DNA of 64,000 bases from Streptomyces galbus (GCF_005280195.1 NZ_SZPR01000008.1:62001-126000); one strand, 5' to 3'. Positions 25,544-36,060 are shown, counted from the stretch's first letter. Notes: a model not told the origin generated them from the sequence alone. A program made the numbers and translations.

Positions 25544-26506
25544 CTACGACGCCGACTCTCCGTAGCGGCGGGCCAGTTCGGCCGCGGTGCGGGCGATCCG
25601 CTCGCGCAGCTCCGGCGGTCCGAGGACCTCGACGTCCGCACCCAGGCGCAGGAACTCGCCGTGGGCGTGGTCGACGGACTCGATGGGCACCTCGGCGACG
25701 GTCCAGCCGTCGGCGTCCGTCCGCCCGTGGGCGCGGACCGCGGCCTGCGCGGGACCGGTCAGCCGCACGCCCGGGGCGAGCCGGACCCGGGCGTGCGAGC
25801 GGTACAGCCGGTCGTGGAAGTCGCGCTGGTGGCCCGCCCAGTAGGCGGCCAGGTCGAAGGTGTCGGGCCGGGTGAACTCCTCGTCGGTGGCCGTAAGTTC
25901 GAGGACCTGGTCGACGCGGTAGGTGCGCGGTCCGGGGCCGGCGACGACGTACCAGCGGCCCGCCTTGAGCACCAGCCCGTACGGCTCCCACCGCCGCCGT
26001 ACGTCGGTGGGCTCGCGCCAGCGCCGGTAGGTGACGTGCAGGACGCGGCCGTTCCAGACGGCGTCGGCGACGGCGGGCAGGTGGGGGGCGAGGTCGGCGT
26101 CGGTGTACCAGCCGGGCGCGTCCAGGTGGAAGCGGCCGCTGATCCGGTCGGTGTGGGCGCGCAGCTCGGGCGGCAGCGCGGCGCGCACCTTGAGCTGGGC
26201 GGCGGCCAGGACCGGCCCGAGGCCGAGCTGGGCGGCGGGGCCGGGGGCGCCGGACAGGAACAGGGCCTCGGCCTCGTCGGCGGTCAGTCCGGTCAGCCGG
26301 GTGCGGTAGCCGTCGAGCAGCCGGTAGCCGCCGGCGTGGCCGGCGTCGCCGTACAACGGCACCCCTGCGGCGCCCAGCGCCTCGACGTCCCGGTACACGG
26401 TGCGCACGGAGACCTCCAGCTCCTCGGCGAGCTGGGCGGCGGTCATCCGGCCGCGGGTCTGGAGCAGCAGGAGGATCGAGACGAGCCGGCTGGACTTCAC
26501 TGACAC
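25544..26506 (-). CDS. YafY-type HTH/WYL-domain transcriptional regulator
   Basis: 320 residues. The HTH_11 DNA-binding domain is at the start (RLVSILLLLQTRGRMTAAQLAEEL then VSVRTVYRDVEAL). A WYL domain (about 140-220) includes LKAGRWYVVAGPGPRTYRVDQV, followed by a WCX-like C-terminus. WYL domains sense ligands in many bacterial regulators. The first usable codon is GTG at 26506, inside a perfect palindrome; GTG at 26500 also fits. There is no ribosome site, so the mRNA may be leaderless. It is divergent from a two-gene operon of unknown function. Confidence 0.9.
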   Translation of the reverse strand: MSVKSSRLVSILLLLQTRGRMTAAQLAEELEVSVRTVYRDVEALGAAGVPLYGDAGHAGGYRLLDGYRTRLTGLTADEAEALFLSGAPGPAAQLGLGPVLAAAQLKVRAALPPELRAHTDRISGRFHLDAPGWYTDADLAPHLPAVADAVWNGRVLHVTYRRWREPTDVRRRWEPYGLVLKAGRWYVVAGPGPRTYRVDQVLELTATDEEFTRPDTFDLAAYWAGHQRDFHDRLYRSHARVRLAPGVRLTGPAQAAVRAHGRTDADGWTVAEVPIESVDHAHGEFLRLGADVEVLGPPELRERIARTAAELARRYGESAS

Positions 26507-26523
26507 ATGGTGTCAGTGAAGTC
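26493..26523. promoter_or_regulatory. Perfect 31-bp palindrome over the WYL start codon
   Basis: Arms GACTTCACTGACAC and GTGTCAGTGAAGTC flank ATG. The left arm is inside the WYL coding start and the right arm ends 17 bases before the divergent gene. A protein bound here would cover the start of one gene and the promoter of the other; autoregulation by the WYL protein is the simple reading. Confidence 0.75.
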
Positions 26524-26540
26524 GCCCTAGCGTCGCGGTC

Positions 26541-27020
26541 ATGGCCTTCTCGGAGAAACTGCTGACCGTGCCACCGCTGATCCGGGTGGCCGGGCGGCAC
26601 GTCAAGCGCTACCACGTCACCGCCGACCCGGCGGGTATCGCACCCGCTGTGCAGGATGCCGCATACGGCATCCTGCCGACCCTGCTCCCGGTCCCGGACG
26701 ACACCCCGCCGGCGGCGTTCGTCGTCCTGCACCGCGGGGGCGACGACGGCGCCTACCTCAACGTCTACAGCTGGGTGTGGGACAACGTCCTGCACTTCAG
26801 GGGTGCGGCGGCCGGGCAGCCCGTGCTCGGCTGCCCGGACCGCGACCCCACCCACTTCGTCCCCGTGGAGCGCCCCTGGATCGGCTGTGTGTGGGAGCTG
26901 CCGCCGATCCGGCACGAGCGCGACGCCTGGGTGCGTCACCTGCTCGCCCCCGACGCCCCCGACCTGGACGCCTACCTCATCGACAGCCTGCCCGAGGGCA
27001 CGACGGGAGACCGCGCGTGA
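26541..27020 (+). CDS. Conserved protein of unknown function
   Basis: 159 residues, no signal peptide or membrane segment. It is rich in aromatic residues (YLNVYSWVWDNVLHF, ERPWIGCVWELPP) and has two cysteines. I do not recognise a characterised family; the length and pattern suggest a small alpha/beta cytoplasmic protein. Its stop overlaps the GTG of the next gene (GTGA), so the two are translationally coupled and co-controlled, probably by the divergent WYL regulator. Confidence 0.8.
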   Translation: MAFSEKLLTVPPLIRVAGRHVKRYHVTADPAGIAPAVQDAAYGILPTLLPVPDDTPPAAFVVLHRGGDDGAYLNVYSWVWDNVLHFRGAAAGQPVLGCPDRDPTHFVPVERPWIGCVWELPPIRHERDAWVRHLLAPDAPDLDAYLIDSLPEGTTGDRA

Positions 27021-27472
27021 GCAGCCCGCACGACTTCGACTTCCTCCACGGCGACTGGCAGGTCCGCAACCGCCGCCGCGCCGACTTCCTCGACCCGGAC
27101 AGCGCCTGGGAGGAGTTCCCGGGCACGACCCGGTGCCGGCCGCTGTTCGGCGGGGCGGCGAACATCGACGAGATCGACATGCCGCACCTCGGCCGGCGGG
27201 GCGCCACCCTGCGGCTGTTCGACCCGGCGGCCCGGCAGTGGTCGCTGTACTGGGCCTCCAGCGGCACCGGTCTGCTCTACCCGCCCGTCAAGGGACGCTT
27301 CGCGGACGGGCGCGGCGAGTTCCACGGCGAGGACGTCCACGACGGCGAGGACGTGCGCGTCCGGTACGTGTGGTCGGGCGCCTCCCCCACCACGGCCCGC
27401 TGGGAGCAGGCCTTCTCGGTGGACGACGGCACGACCTGGGTGACCAACTGGATCATGGAGTTCACCCGGTAG
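27017..27472 (+). CDS. Small lipocalin-like protein, DUF1579-type
   Basis: 151 residues. FDFLHGDWQVRNRR, followed by RLFDPAARQWSLYWASSGTG, VRVRYVWSGASPTTARWEQAF and TTWVTNWIMEFTR, resembles the beta-barrel DUF1579-like family. Function unknown; such folds often bind small hydrophobic ligands. GTG start overlapping the previous stop by four bases. Its last 11 bases overlap the convergent methyltransferase gene. Confidence 0.78.
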   Translation: MSSPHDFDFLHGDWQVRNRRRADFLDPDSAWEEFPGTTRCRPLFGGAANIDEIDMPHLGRRGATLRLFDPAARQWSLYWASSGTGLLYPPVKGRFADGRGEFHGEDVHDGEDVRVRYVWSGASPTTARWEQAFSVDDGTTWVTNWIMEFTR

Positions 27473-28241
27473 CCGGTCCGGTCGGCCCAGCACACCCCGC
27501 GGCCGGCTTGCGGAACGCCAGGAGCCTGAACACCGGGTCCGGCCGGGGCCGGTCCTGGTCGGGCAGGGCCGCGAGGCGCGCGGCGAAGCCGTCGGCCAGG
27601 GGGTGGCCGGGCGGCAGCGTCACGAACCAGCCGCGCCGCAGGTCGGCGATGGTCCGCCGGGGACTGCGGCCCTGCCCCCGGCCGGTGAACCGGGCCCGTC
27701 CCGCCGGCCGCAGCCCGCACTCCGCGCCGTACGCCTCGACGAGCGCCGCCGCGTCGGACGCCTCCCGGGGCGGGCGGCCGGCCAGGACGACATCGATGTC
27801 GCTGCCCACGTTGTGCGAGGCGCCCTTGTCGACGGTGGTGACGTAGACACCGCCGGGCCGCAGCACGCGGGCGCACTCGGCGACCACGCGCCGCACATCG
27901 CGGGCGTCGTCGAACAGGTGCAGCAGCCACACGCTGCTGACCGCGTCGAACACGCCGTCGGGGAAGGGCAGCCGGCGGCTGTCGGCGACCACGACCGCGC
28001 CCGGCAGCCGGGCGGCGGCCTTGCGCGCCATGCCGGGCGACAGGTCGACGCCGGTCACCCGGGCGAGGGGCCGGGCGGCCGCCAGCCTGCGGGTGACGAT
28101 GCCGGTGCCGCACGCGAGGTCCAGCAGGCGGCGCGCGTCGTGCGGCACCAGGCCCAGTACGGCCGCGGCGGCCGCCTCGGCCCGGGGCTCACCGCCGCGC
28201 AGCTCGTCGTAGGCCGCGGCTTCCTCGTCGTAGTCGAGCAC
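27462..28241 (-). CDS. Class I SAM-dependent methyltransferase
   Basis: 259 residues. Motif I is LLDLACGTGIVTRRL (near residue 40), followed by VTGVDLSPGMARKAAARLP and ARVLRPGGVYVTTVDKG, typical of UbiE/Methyltransf_11 enzymes. GTG start with GGGGGAG upstream. Substrate unknown. It overlaps the convergent 3' end of the preceding gene. Confidence 0.88.
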   Translation of the reverse strand: MLDYDEEAAAYDELRGGEPRAEAAAAAVLGLVPHDARRLLDLACGTGIVTRRLAAARPLARVTGVDLSPGMARKAAARLPGAVVVADSRRLPFPDGVFDAVSSVWLLHLFDDARDVRRVVAECARVLRPGGVYVTTVDKGASHNVGSDIDVVLAGRPPREASDAAALVEAYGAECGLRPAGRARFTGRGQGRSPRRTIADLRRGWFVTLPPGHPLADGFAARLAALPDQDRPRPDPVFRLLAFRKPAAGCAGPTGPATG

Positions 28242-28274
28242 CCTGGCTCCCCCGTCCGGCGCCGGCCCGCCGGG

Positions 28275-28580
28275 TCACTCCGCGCCGTGGCCCGGGGCCA
28301 GGGCGGCGACCCGGCGGGCGAGCTCGAAGTCCCGTTCGGTCAGGGCGCCTCCGGCGCTGTGGGTGTGCACGGCGAGCGTGACGGTGTCGTAGCCGAGGGT
28401 CAGGTCGGAGTGGTGGTCGAGCGCGTCCTGCACCTGCGCGATGTGGACGACCAGGGCCGTGGCGGCGAAGTGGGAACCGAGGCGGTACGCGCGGGTGAGG
28501 CGGCCGCCGTCGACGGACCAGCCGGGCAGTGCGGCGAGCCGGTCCTCGATCTCCTTCTCGGACAGCGGTTCGACGGTCAT
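28275..28580 (-). CDS. phhB: Pterin-4a-carbinolamine dehydratase
   Basis: 101 residues, the usual size. It has the family core LPGWSVDGGRLTRAYRLGSH, then DALDHHSDLTLGYDTVTLAV and HTHSAGGALTERDFELARRV with the catalytic-type histidines. The enzyme recycles tetrahydropterin after aromatic amino acid hydroxylation, but no hydroxylase is adjacent, so its in vivo role is open. ATG at 28580 gives the full domain. Confidence 0.9.
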   Translation of the reverse strand: MTVEPLSEKEIEDRLAALPGWSVDGGRLTRAYRLGSHFAATALVVHIAQVQDALDHHSDLTLGYDTVTLAVHTHSAGGALTERDFELARRVAALAPGHGAE

Positions 28581-28754
28581 GGGCAGGCTCCCTTCCCGGG
28601 TGTCGCGTACCGCACCAGCGTGCCACAGGCGGGACGCCGCGGTCCTGGTCGGTTCGGGGGGCGGCGCAGGGCGGGAGCGGGTTGCGGTACGGGTGCGGCG
28701 GGCCGTGGGCACGGCGGGCGGCGAGGGCGCGGGGCACGCACTACCGTCGTCCCC

Positions 28755-29648
28755 ATGACCACCGTCGCGACCGGCACGACCGCCCCCGGCACCCCGGACC
28801 CCGGCACCGTCCGCTCCGCCGCCCGTGTCCCCGCGCCCGCCGCCCCGCCCGGGTCAGCCCCCGCCGGGCAGGGCGTGGGTCCGCTGCTGCGGGCCTGGCG
28901 GGAGCGGCGGCGGCTCAGCCAGCTGGAGTTGGCGCTGCGGGCGGACTCCTCGGCCCGGCACATCAGCTTCGTCGAGACCGGCCGCTCCCGGCCCAGTGAG
29001 GAGATGGTGCTGCGGCTGGCCGAGCACCTGGACGTGCCGGTCCGCGAGCGCAACGCCCTGCTGCTGGCGGCGGGTTACGCCCCGCACTACCCGCAGACCC
29101 CGCTGGACGACCCGGCGCTGGACGCGCTGCGCGCGGGCATGGAGCGGCTGATCCGGGGCTACGAGCCCTACCCGGCGCTCGTCGTCGACCGGCTGTACGA
29201 CGTGCTGGCCGCCAACCGGGGCATCGCCCTGCTGCTGGAGGGCGTGCCCGAGTCCCTGCTGCGGCCCCCGCTCAACGCGATGCGCCTGACGCTGCACCCC
29301 GAGGGCCTGGCGCCCCGCATCCGCAACCTGCGGGCCTGGCGCGGGCACCTGCTGCACCAGATGGAGCGGCAGATCGCGCTGCACCGCTCGCCCGAACTGC
29401 GGGCGCTGTACGAGGAGGTGGCGGCCTACCCGGTGCCCGAGCCCCGGCCGGGCGAGGAACCCGACGAACCGGTGGCGTACTTCGCCCTGCCGATGGTGAT
29501 CGAGCACAGGGGCCGGACACTGTCGTTCGTGTCGTCGATCTCCACGTTCAACACACCCATGGACGTCACCGTCGCCGAGCTGGCCATCGAGACGTTCCTG
29601 CCGGCCGACCCGGCCACGGTGAAGTACCTGCGCGAGCTGGAGCGCTGA
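28755..29648 (+). CDS. XRE-family regulator with MmyB-like ligand domain
   Basis: 297 residues. After a Pro/Ala-rich N-terminus (about 1-38), an XRE HTH reads LLRAWRERRRLSQLELALRADSS then HISFVETGRSRPSEEMVLRL. The C-terminal part (about 110-297: ERLIRGYEPYPALVVDRLYDVLAANRGI, LAPRIRNLRAWRGHLL) matches the MmyB-like transcription-regulator ligand-binding domain (MLTR_LBD). Such proteins usually control a neighbouring dehydrogenase, but none is adjacent. ATG at 28755; in-frame sequence further upstream lacks a ribosome site. Confidence 0.9.
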   Translation: MTTVATGTTAPGTPDPGTVRSAARVPAPAAPPGSAPAGQGVGPLLRAWRERRRLSQLELALRADSSARHISFVETGRSRPSEEMVLRLAEHLDVPVRERNALLLAAGYAPHYPQTPLDDPALDALRAGMERLIRGYEPYPALVVDRLYDVLAANRGIALLLEGVPESLLRPPLNAMRLTLHPEGLAPRIRNLRAWRGHLLHQMERQIALHRSPELRALYEEVAAYPVPEPRPGEEPDEPVAYFALPMVIEHRGRTLSFVSSISTFNTPMDVTVAELAIETFLPADPATVKYLRELER

Positions 29649-29757
29649 CGGCATGTCACGAGCGGAGGTGATCCGGTGGCCGTCCTTCGGACCTGTGAGA
29701 CTGCCAGGGGAACATGACACACTGCTGGCGTGTCCCGACGCGTAGGGGAGACGTGGC

Positions 29758-30621
29758 GTGAGTGAACGGCGGCCCGCACCCACCGTGGGCCAGGTGGTCC
29801 TGGGCAGGCGACTGCAGGAGTTGCGCGAGGCGGCCGGCCTGGGCCGCGAGGAGGCGGCCGCGGCGCTGCGCGTGGCGCCCGCGACGGTCCGCCGCATGGA
29901 GACAGCCGACGTCGCGCTGAAGGTCCCGTACGTGCAGGTGCTGCTGGAGACGTACGGCGTGTCCGACGACGAGGCGGCCGCCTTCGTGGAGCTCGTCGAG
30001 GAGGCCAACAAGCCGGGCTGGTGGCAGCGGTTCCACGACGTCCTGCCTGAGTGGTTCAGCCTGTACGTGAGCCTGGAGGGCGCGGCCCGGCTCATCCGCT
30101 CCTACGAGCCGCACTTCGTGCCCGGGCTGCTGCAGACCCCGGCGTACGCGCGGGCCGTCCTGGAGGCGGGCACCATCGGGCAGACCACCCCCGAGGCGAT
30201 CGAGCGGCACGTCACGCTGCGCATGGCGCGCCAGCGGCTGCTGGACGGGCCCTCCCCGCCGCACCTGTGGGTGGTGATGGACGAGACGGTGCTGCGCCGC
30301 CCGGTGAGCATGGACGCCGCGGTGATGCGCGACCAGTTGGACCGGCTGCTGGAGCTGAGCGAGCGGGACCGGATCACCCTGCAGGTCGCCGAGTTCGACG
30401 ACGGCCCGCACCCGGGGACGTCCGCGCCGTTCTCCCTGTTCCGCTTCGCCGAGCCCGAACTGCCCGACATGGTGGTCACCGAGTACCTGACGGGCGCGCT
30501 GTACCTGGACTCGCGCAAGGAGGTCTCCGCGCACCTGGAGGTCCTCGACCACATGACGACCCACGCCGCGTCGGCGCAGCGCACCAAGGACGTCCTGCGC
30601 AAGTTCCGCGCCGACTTCTGA
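29758..30621 (+). CDS. XRE-family regulator with DUF5753 domain
   Basis: 287 residues. An HTH (about 14-70: LGRRLQELREAAGLGREEAAAAL) is followed by a DUF5753 domain (about 95-280) with the hallmarks IRSYEPHFVPGLLQTPAYARAVL, DETVLRRPV and MVVTEYLTGALYLD. Streptomyces carries many such regulators, some affecting development; they usually sit next to a small DUF397 protein, which is absent here. GTG start with TAGGGGAG seven bases upstream. A GACAC-N9-GTGTC repeat lies at 29716-29734 in its promoter region. Confidence 0.9.
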   Translation: MSERRPAPTVGQVVLGRRLQELREAAGLGREEAAAALRVAPATVRRMETADVALKVPYVQVLLETYGVSDDEAAAFVELVEEANKPGWWQRFHDVLPEWFSLYVSLEGAARLIRSYEPHFVPGLLQTPAYARAVLEAGTIGQTTPEAIERHVTLRMARQRLLDGPSPPHLWVVMDETVLRRPVSMDAAVMRDQLDRLLELSERDRITLQVAEFDDGPHPGTSAPFSLFRFAEPELPDMVVTEYLTGALYLDSRKEVSAHLEVLDHMTTHAASAQRTKDVLRKFRADF

Positions 30622-30685
30622 CGCCGGCCGGCCGCAGCCGGCCCGACCCCGCCCGACCCGAGCCGACCCCAGGAGTGAACCGCGT

Positions 30686-31501
30686 ATGTCCGGAACCGAC
30701 GCCGCGCAGCCGGCCGTCGACACCAGCCGACCGCACCCGGCCCGGGTGTACGACTGGTGGCTCGGCGGCAAGGACAACTACCCCGTGGACGAGGAGCTGG
30801 CCCGCCGCATCCTCGCCGTCGACGGCACCGTGCTGCGCGGGGCCCGCGCCAACCGGCGCTTCATGCAGCGCGCGGTGCGCACCGTCGCGGAGGCCGGGAT
30901 CCGCCAGTTCCTCGACATCGGCACGGGCATCCCCACCGAGCCGAACCTGCACCAGGTGGCACAGGGCGTCACCCCCGAGGCGAAGGTGGTGTACGCGGAC
31001 AACGACCCGATCGTGCTGCGCCACGCGGAGGCCCTGCTGCGCGGCACGCCGGAGGGGTCCACCCAGTACGTGCACGCCGACGTCCGCGACATCGACACGC
31101 TGCTGTCGCGGGCCGCCGGTTCGCTGGACCTGGACCGCCCCGTCGCGCTGTCCCTGGTGGCCCTGACCCACTACCTGGGGGACGACCCGGAGGGGGACGA
31201 CGTGTACGGGCTGCTCGGCCGGTACGTGGACGCGCTCGCCCCCGGCAGCTACCTGATCCTGTCCCAGGTCACCCCCGACCTCAGCCCGGAGGCGATCGAG
31301 AAGGCGGCGAACAGCTTCCGCGCGTCCGGGACGCCGTTCCACCCGCGCTCGCTGAGCGAGTTCTCCCGGTTCTTCGCGGGTCTGGAACTGCTCGGCCCGG
31401 GGGTGATCCCGGTGTCGGGCTGGCGCCCGGAGCCGGTGGACGTCGCGATCCAGGCGGAGGGCATCGTGCCCGTGTACGCGGGGGTCGCGCGCAAGCCCTG
31501 A
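30686..31501 (+). CDS. SAM-dependent methyltransferase, Methyltransf_19 (DUF574) family
   Basis: 271 residues. The family signature is at the N-terminus (HPARVYDWWLGGKDNYPVD), then motif I FLDIGTGIPTEPNLHQVAQ, VVYADNDPIVLRHAEALL and LALTHYL-like strands, ending in GWRPEPVDV. This actinomycete-specific family is often next to XRE/DUF5753 regulators, as here (65 bases downstream), so the two may form one unit. Substrate unknown. ATG with AGGAG upstream. Confidence 0.9.
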   Translation: MSGTDAAQPAVDTSRPHPARVYDWWLGGKDNYPVDEELARRILAVDGTVLRGARANRRFMQRAVRTVAEAGIRQFLDIGTGIPTEPNLHQVAQGVTPEAKVVYADNDPIVLRHAEALLRGTPEGSTQYVHADVRDIDTLLSRAAGSLDLDRPVALSLVALTHYLGDDPEGDDVYGLLGRYVDALAPGSYLILSQVTPDLSPEAIEKAANSFRASGTPFHPRSLSEFSRFFAGLELLGPGVIPVSGWRPEPVDVAIQAEGIVPVYAGVARKP

Positions 31502-31620
31502 CCCGTCTGCGCCGGGTACCCGTACGGGTGCCGTGAACGGGTGCGCTCCCGCGCCCGCCCCTAGGTTGGCTGGGCAGGGGGCGAGGGAGCGCAGGTACCC
31601 GACGACAGCAAGGAGCCGTG

Positions 31621-32115
31621 ATGCCCTCGGACCAGGTGCTGTACCAGGCCGCCGCGTTGTGTCTGACCTACCCGGACGAGGACTTCCACGCACGGCTCCC
31701 CCTGGTGCGCGAAGCGGCGCCCCAGCTCCGGGAGTTCACCGACCACGCGGCCGTCACCCCACCGCGGGAGCTGGCCGCGCACTACGTGGAGGTCTTCGAC
31801 GTCAGGAACCGGCACGGCCTGCACCTGAGCCGGTGGCGGGACCCAGACGCCCCAGGGCGCGGGACGCCGCTGGAGCGCTGCACAGAGGCATACCGGGCGT
31901 ACGGCCTGGAGTTCAGCGGCGAGGAGCTGCCGGACTACCTGCCCGCGGTGCTGGAGTTCACGGCCCGCACGGGGGACACACAGCTTCTCACCGAGTACCG
32001 GGACTCCGTGCGCGGGCTCCGCACCCGGCTGACCGAGGACGGCACCCCGTACGCGTCCGTCCTGGACGCGGTGTGCGCCACACTGCCGGCCGTAGGCACC
32101 GACGGCCCCCTATGA
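31621..32115 (+). CDS. narJ: NarJ-like nitrate reductase assembly chaperone, orphan
   Basis: 164 residues, TorD/NarJ fold. VLYQAAALCLTYPDEDF, then AAHYVEVFDVRNRHGLHLSRWRD and RCTEAYRAYGLEFSGEELPDYLPAVLEF are characteristic of NarJ, which holds apo-NarG for molybdenum cofactor insertion. AGGAG is five bases upstream of the ATG, so it looks translatable. narG, narH and narI are not beside it: the neighbours are a methyltransferase and a TetR gene. It is probably a relic of a narGHJI operon, or it serves a NarG encoded elsewhere. Confidence 0.85.
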   Translation: MPSDQVLYQAAALCLTYPDEDFHARLPLVREAAPQLREFTDHAAVTPPRELAAHYVEVFDVRNRHGLHLSRWRDPDAPGRGTPLERCTEAYRAYGLEFSGEELPDYLPAVLEFTARTGDTQLLTEYRDSVRGLRTRLTEDGTPYASVLDAVCATLPAVGTDGPL

Positions 32116-32143
32116 CCACACCCCGGCGGAACCCCCCTCTCAC

Positions 32144-32183
32144 TTCCTACGCCTCTCGACTATTTGCCTATAACCTGTAGGAA
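32144..32183. promoter_or_regulatory. Inverted repeat and A/T-rich promoter region before TetR
   Basis: TTCCTAC (32144-32150) and GTAGGAA (32177-32183) are perfectly inverted and 26 bases apart, flanking a TATAAC element (32169-32174) that could be a -10. A second repeat, CTGTC-N8-GACAG, lies at 32192-32209. The composition is clearly less GC-rich than the surroundings, as expected for a promoter. Probable autoregulatory site of the downstream TetR gene. Confidence 0.5.
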
Positions 32184-32233
32184 GATGCACACTGTCTTCA
32201 GGCAGACAGGCACGCGATCGAGAGAGGAAGCCC

Positions 32234-32812
32234 ATGGCGCGCGTCGGACTCACCCCGGAGCGGCTCGCCCGGGCGGGTGCGGAACTCGCGGACGAGGTCG
32301 GCTTCGACCAGGTCACCGTGTCCGCGCTCGCCCGGCGCTTCGACGTCAAGGCGGCGAGCCTGTACGCGCACGTGCGCAGCTCGCAGGACCTGCGGACCCG
32401 GATCGCCCTGCTCGCCCTGGAGGAACTCGCCGACCGCGCGGCCGACGCGCTCGCCGGCCGGGCGGGGAAGGACGCCCTGACCGCGCTCGCCAACGTGTAC
32501 CGCGACTACGCCCGGGAACACCCCGGCCGGTACGCGGCGGCGCAACTGCGGCTCGATCCGGAGACCGCCGCCGCGAGCGCGGGCGTGCGGCACACGCAGA
32601 TGACCCGCGCGCTGCTGCGCGGCTACGACCTGACCGAACCCGACCAGACCCACGCCGTGCGGCTGCTGGGCAGCGTCTTCCACGGCTACGTCAGCCTGGA
32701 GCTGGGGGGCGGCTTCAGCCACAGCGCCCCCGACAGCCAGCAGACCTGGACCCGTGTCCTGGACGCGCTCGACGCGCTGCTGCGCAACTGGCCGGAGCCC
32801 ACCGGCTCCTAG
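32234..32812 (+). CDS. TetR-family regulator with WHG-type C-terminal domain
   Basis: 192 residues. The HTH (about 8-55) reads AGAELADEVGFDQVTVSALARR then VKAASLYAHVRSSQDLRTRI. The C-terminal domain (LGSVFHGYVSLELGGGFSH) matches the WHG domain found in TetR proteins such as those near esterases. It stands upstream of, and in the same direction as, an SGNH hydrolase gene, its likely target (87-base gap). ATG with GAGAGGAAG upstream. Confidence 0.9.
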   Translation: MARVGLTPERLARAGAELADEVGFDQVTVSALARRFDVKAASLYAHVRSSQDLRTRIALLALEELADRAADALAGRAGKDALTALANVYRDYAREHPGRYAAAQLRLDPETAAASAGVRHTQMTRALLRGYDLTEPDQTHAVRLLGSVFHGYVSLELGGGFSHSAPDSQQTWTRVLDALDALLRNWPEPTGS

Positions 32813-32898
32813 GGGGTGTCCCGCGCCCCCTCCTGGCCCCCGAGCCACCCGCCCGGGTCCACTCCCCCGTGGCCCCTTCGTCAACGGATCGAATCGAC

Positions 32899-34106
32899 AT
32901 GCCCACCGACTGGATCACCACGCCCCTCACCGCCGACCTGCTGCGCGGCGCCCTCGACCTGGAGGACACCGAGTTCGGCCTGCTGCCGCACCGGCTGCCC
33001 GCCCGGGCCCGCGCGCAGGCCGCGGACCCCCAGCTCGGCCTGGCCGAGCAGCAGCCCTCCGGCGTGCGGCTGGTGTTCCGCACCCGGGCCACCGCGGTCG
33101 AGCTGGACACCCTGCCCACCAAGCGCGCCTACGACGGCGCGCCGGCCCGCCCCGACGGCGTCTACGACCTGCTGGTCGACGGCCGGCCCGCCGGGCGGGC
33201 CACGGTGGCCGGGGGCGACACCCTGACCGTGGACCTGACCAGCGGGGCCACCGCGTACCGCCGCGGCGAGGTCGGCACCGCCCGCTTCACGGGCCTGCCC
33301 GCCGAGGACAAGACGGTGGAGATCTGGCTGCCGCACAACGAGATCACCCGGCTGGTCGCGCTGCGCTCCGACGCCCCCGTCGAGCCGGCGCCCGCGGACG
33401 GGCGCCCGGTCTGGCTGCACCACGGCAGTTCCATCAGCCACGGCTCCGACGCGGCGAGCCCGAGCACCACCTGGCCCGCCCTGGCCGCCCGGCTCGGCGG
33501 CGTGGAGCTGGTCAACCTGGGGTTCGCCGGCAGCGCCCTGCTCGACCCGTTCACCGCGCGGGCGATGCGCGACACCCCGGCCGACCTGATCAGCGTCAAG
33601 ATCGGCATCAACGTGGTCAACACCGACCTGATGCGGCTGCGCGCCTTCGGCCCGGCCGTGCACGGCTTCCTCGACACGCTCCGCGACGGCCACCCGGACA
33701 CCCCGCTGCTGGTGGTCTCGCCGCTGCTGTGCCCCATCCACGAGGACACTCCGGGGCCCACCGCGTACGACTTCTCCGCGCTGGCCGAGGGGCGCCTGCG
33801 GTTCCGGGCCGCCGGGGACCCGGCCGAGCGTGCCGCCGGGAAGCTGACGCTGACCGTCGTACGGGAGGAGCTGGCCCGGATCGTGGCGGAGCGGTCGGCC
33901 GAGGACCCGCACCTGCACCACCTGGACGGGCGTGAGCTGTACGGCGAGGCCGACGCCGCCGAGCTGCCGCTGCCGGACGAGCTGCACCCGGACGCCGAGA
34001 CCCACCTGCGCATCGGTGAACGCTTCGCCGAGCGGGTCTTCACCGACGGGCCGTTCGCCGGTCGGCACGTCGCGCGGTCCGACGGGTCGGGCGGTGGGGC
34101 GCGAGA

Positions 34107-34110
<4 letters not shown>
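32899..34110 (+). CDS. SGNH/GDSL-family hydrolase (SsfX3-like)
   Basis: 403 residues, no signal peptide. An N-terminal beta-rich domain (about 1-165) precedes the SGNH core: block [14 protein letters not shown] with the catalytic Ser, the Gly block near [10 protein letters not shown], Asn in KIGINVVN, and the Asp-His pair in [10 protein letters not shown]. The two-domain layout resembles SsfX3-type acyl hydrolases. It probably hydrolyses an ester or acyl group on a small molecule. It overlaps the convergent dnaK gene by four bases at its 3' end. Confidence 0.88.
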
Positions 34111-35987
<1,877 letters not shown>

Positions 35988-36031
35988 CGCTGTCCCCTTC
36001 CGCCCGGGCCGACCAGACAGCTTCCCGTTCC

Positions 36032-36060
36032 AGCACAGGACGCGCGGGGGTGCTTGTCAA
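36032..36060 (-). promoter_or_regulatory. Predicted promoter of the dnaK paralogue
   Basis: On the minus strand TTGACA (36060-36055) is followed after 17 bases by TGTGCT (36037-36032). The perfect -35 suggests a housekeeping HrdB-type promoter about 45 bases upstream of the ATG. Confidence 0.6.

Noticed and set aside
22749..26939. 1.4-kb-codon open frame opposite GH74 and the WYL gene
   Set aside because: The translation is Arg/Val/Gly-rich noise and both real genes on this DNA have recognised domains.
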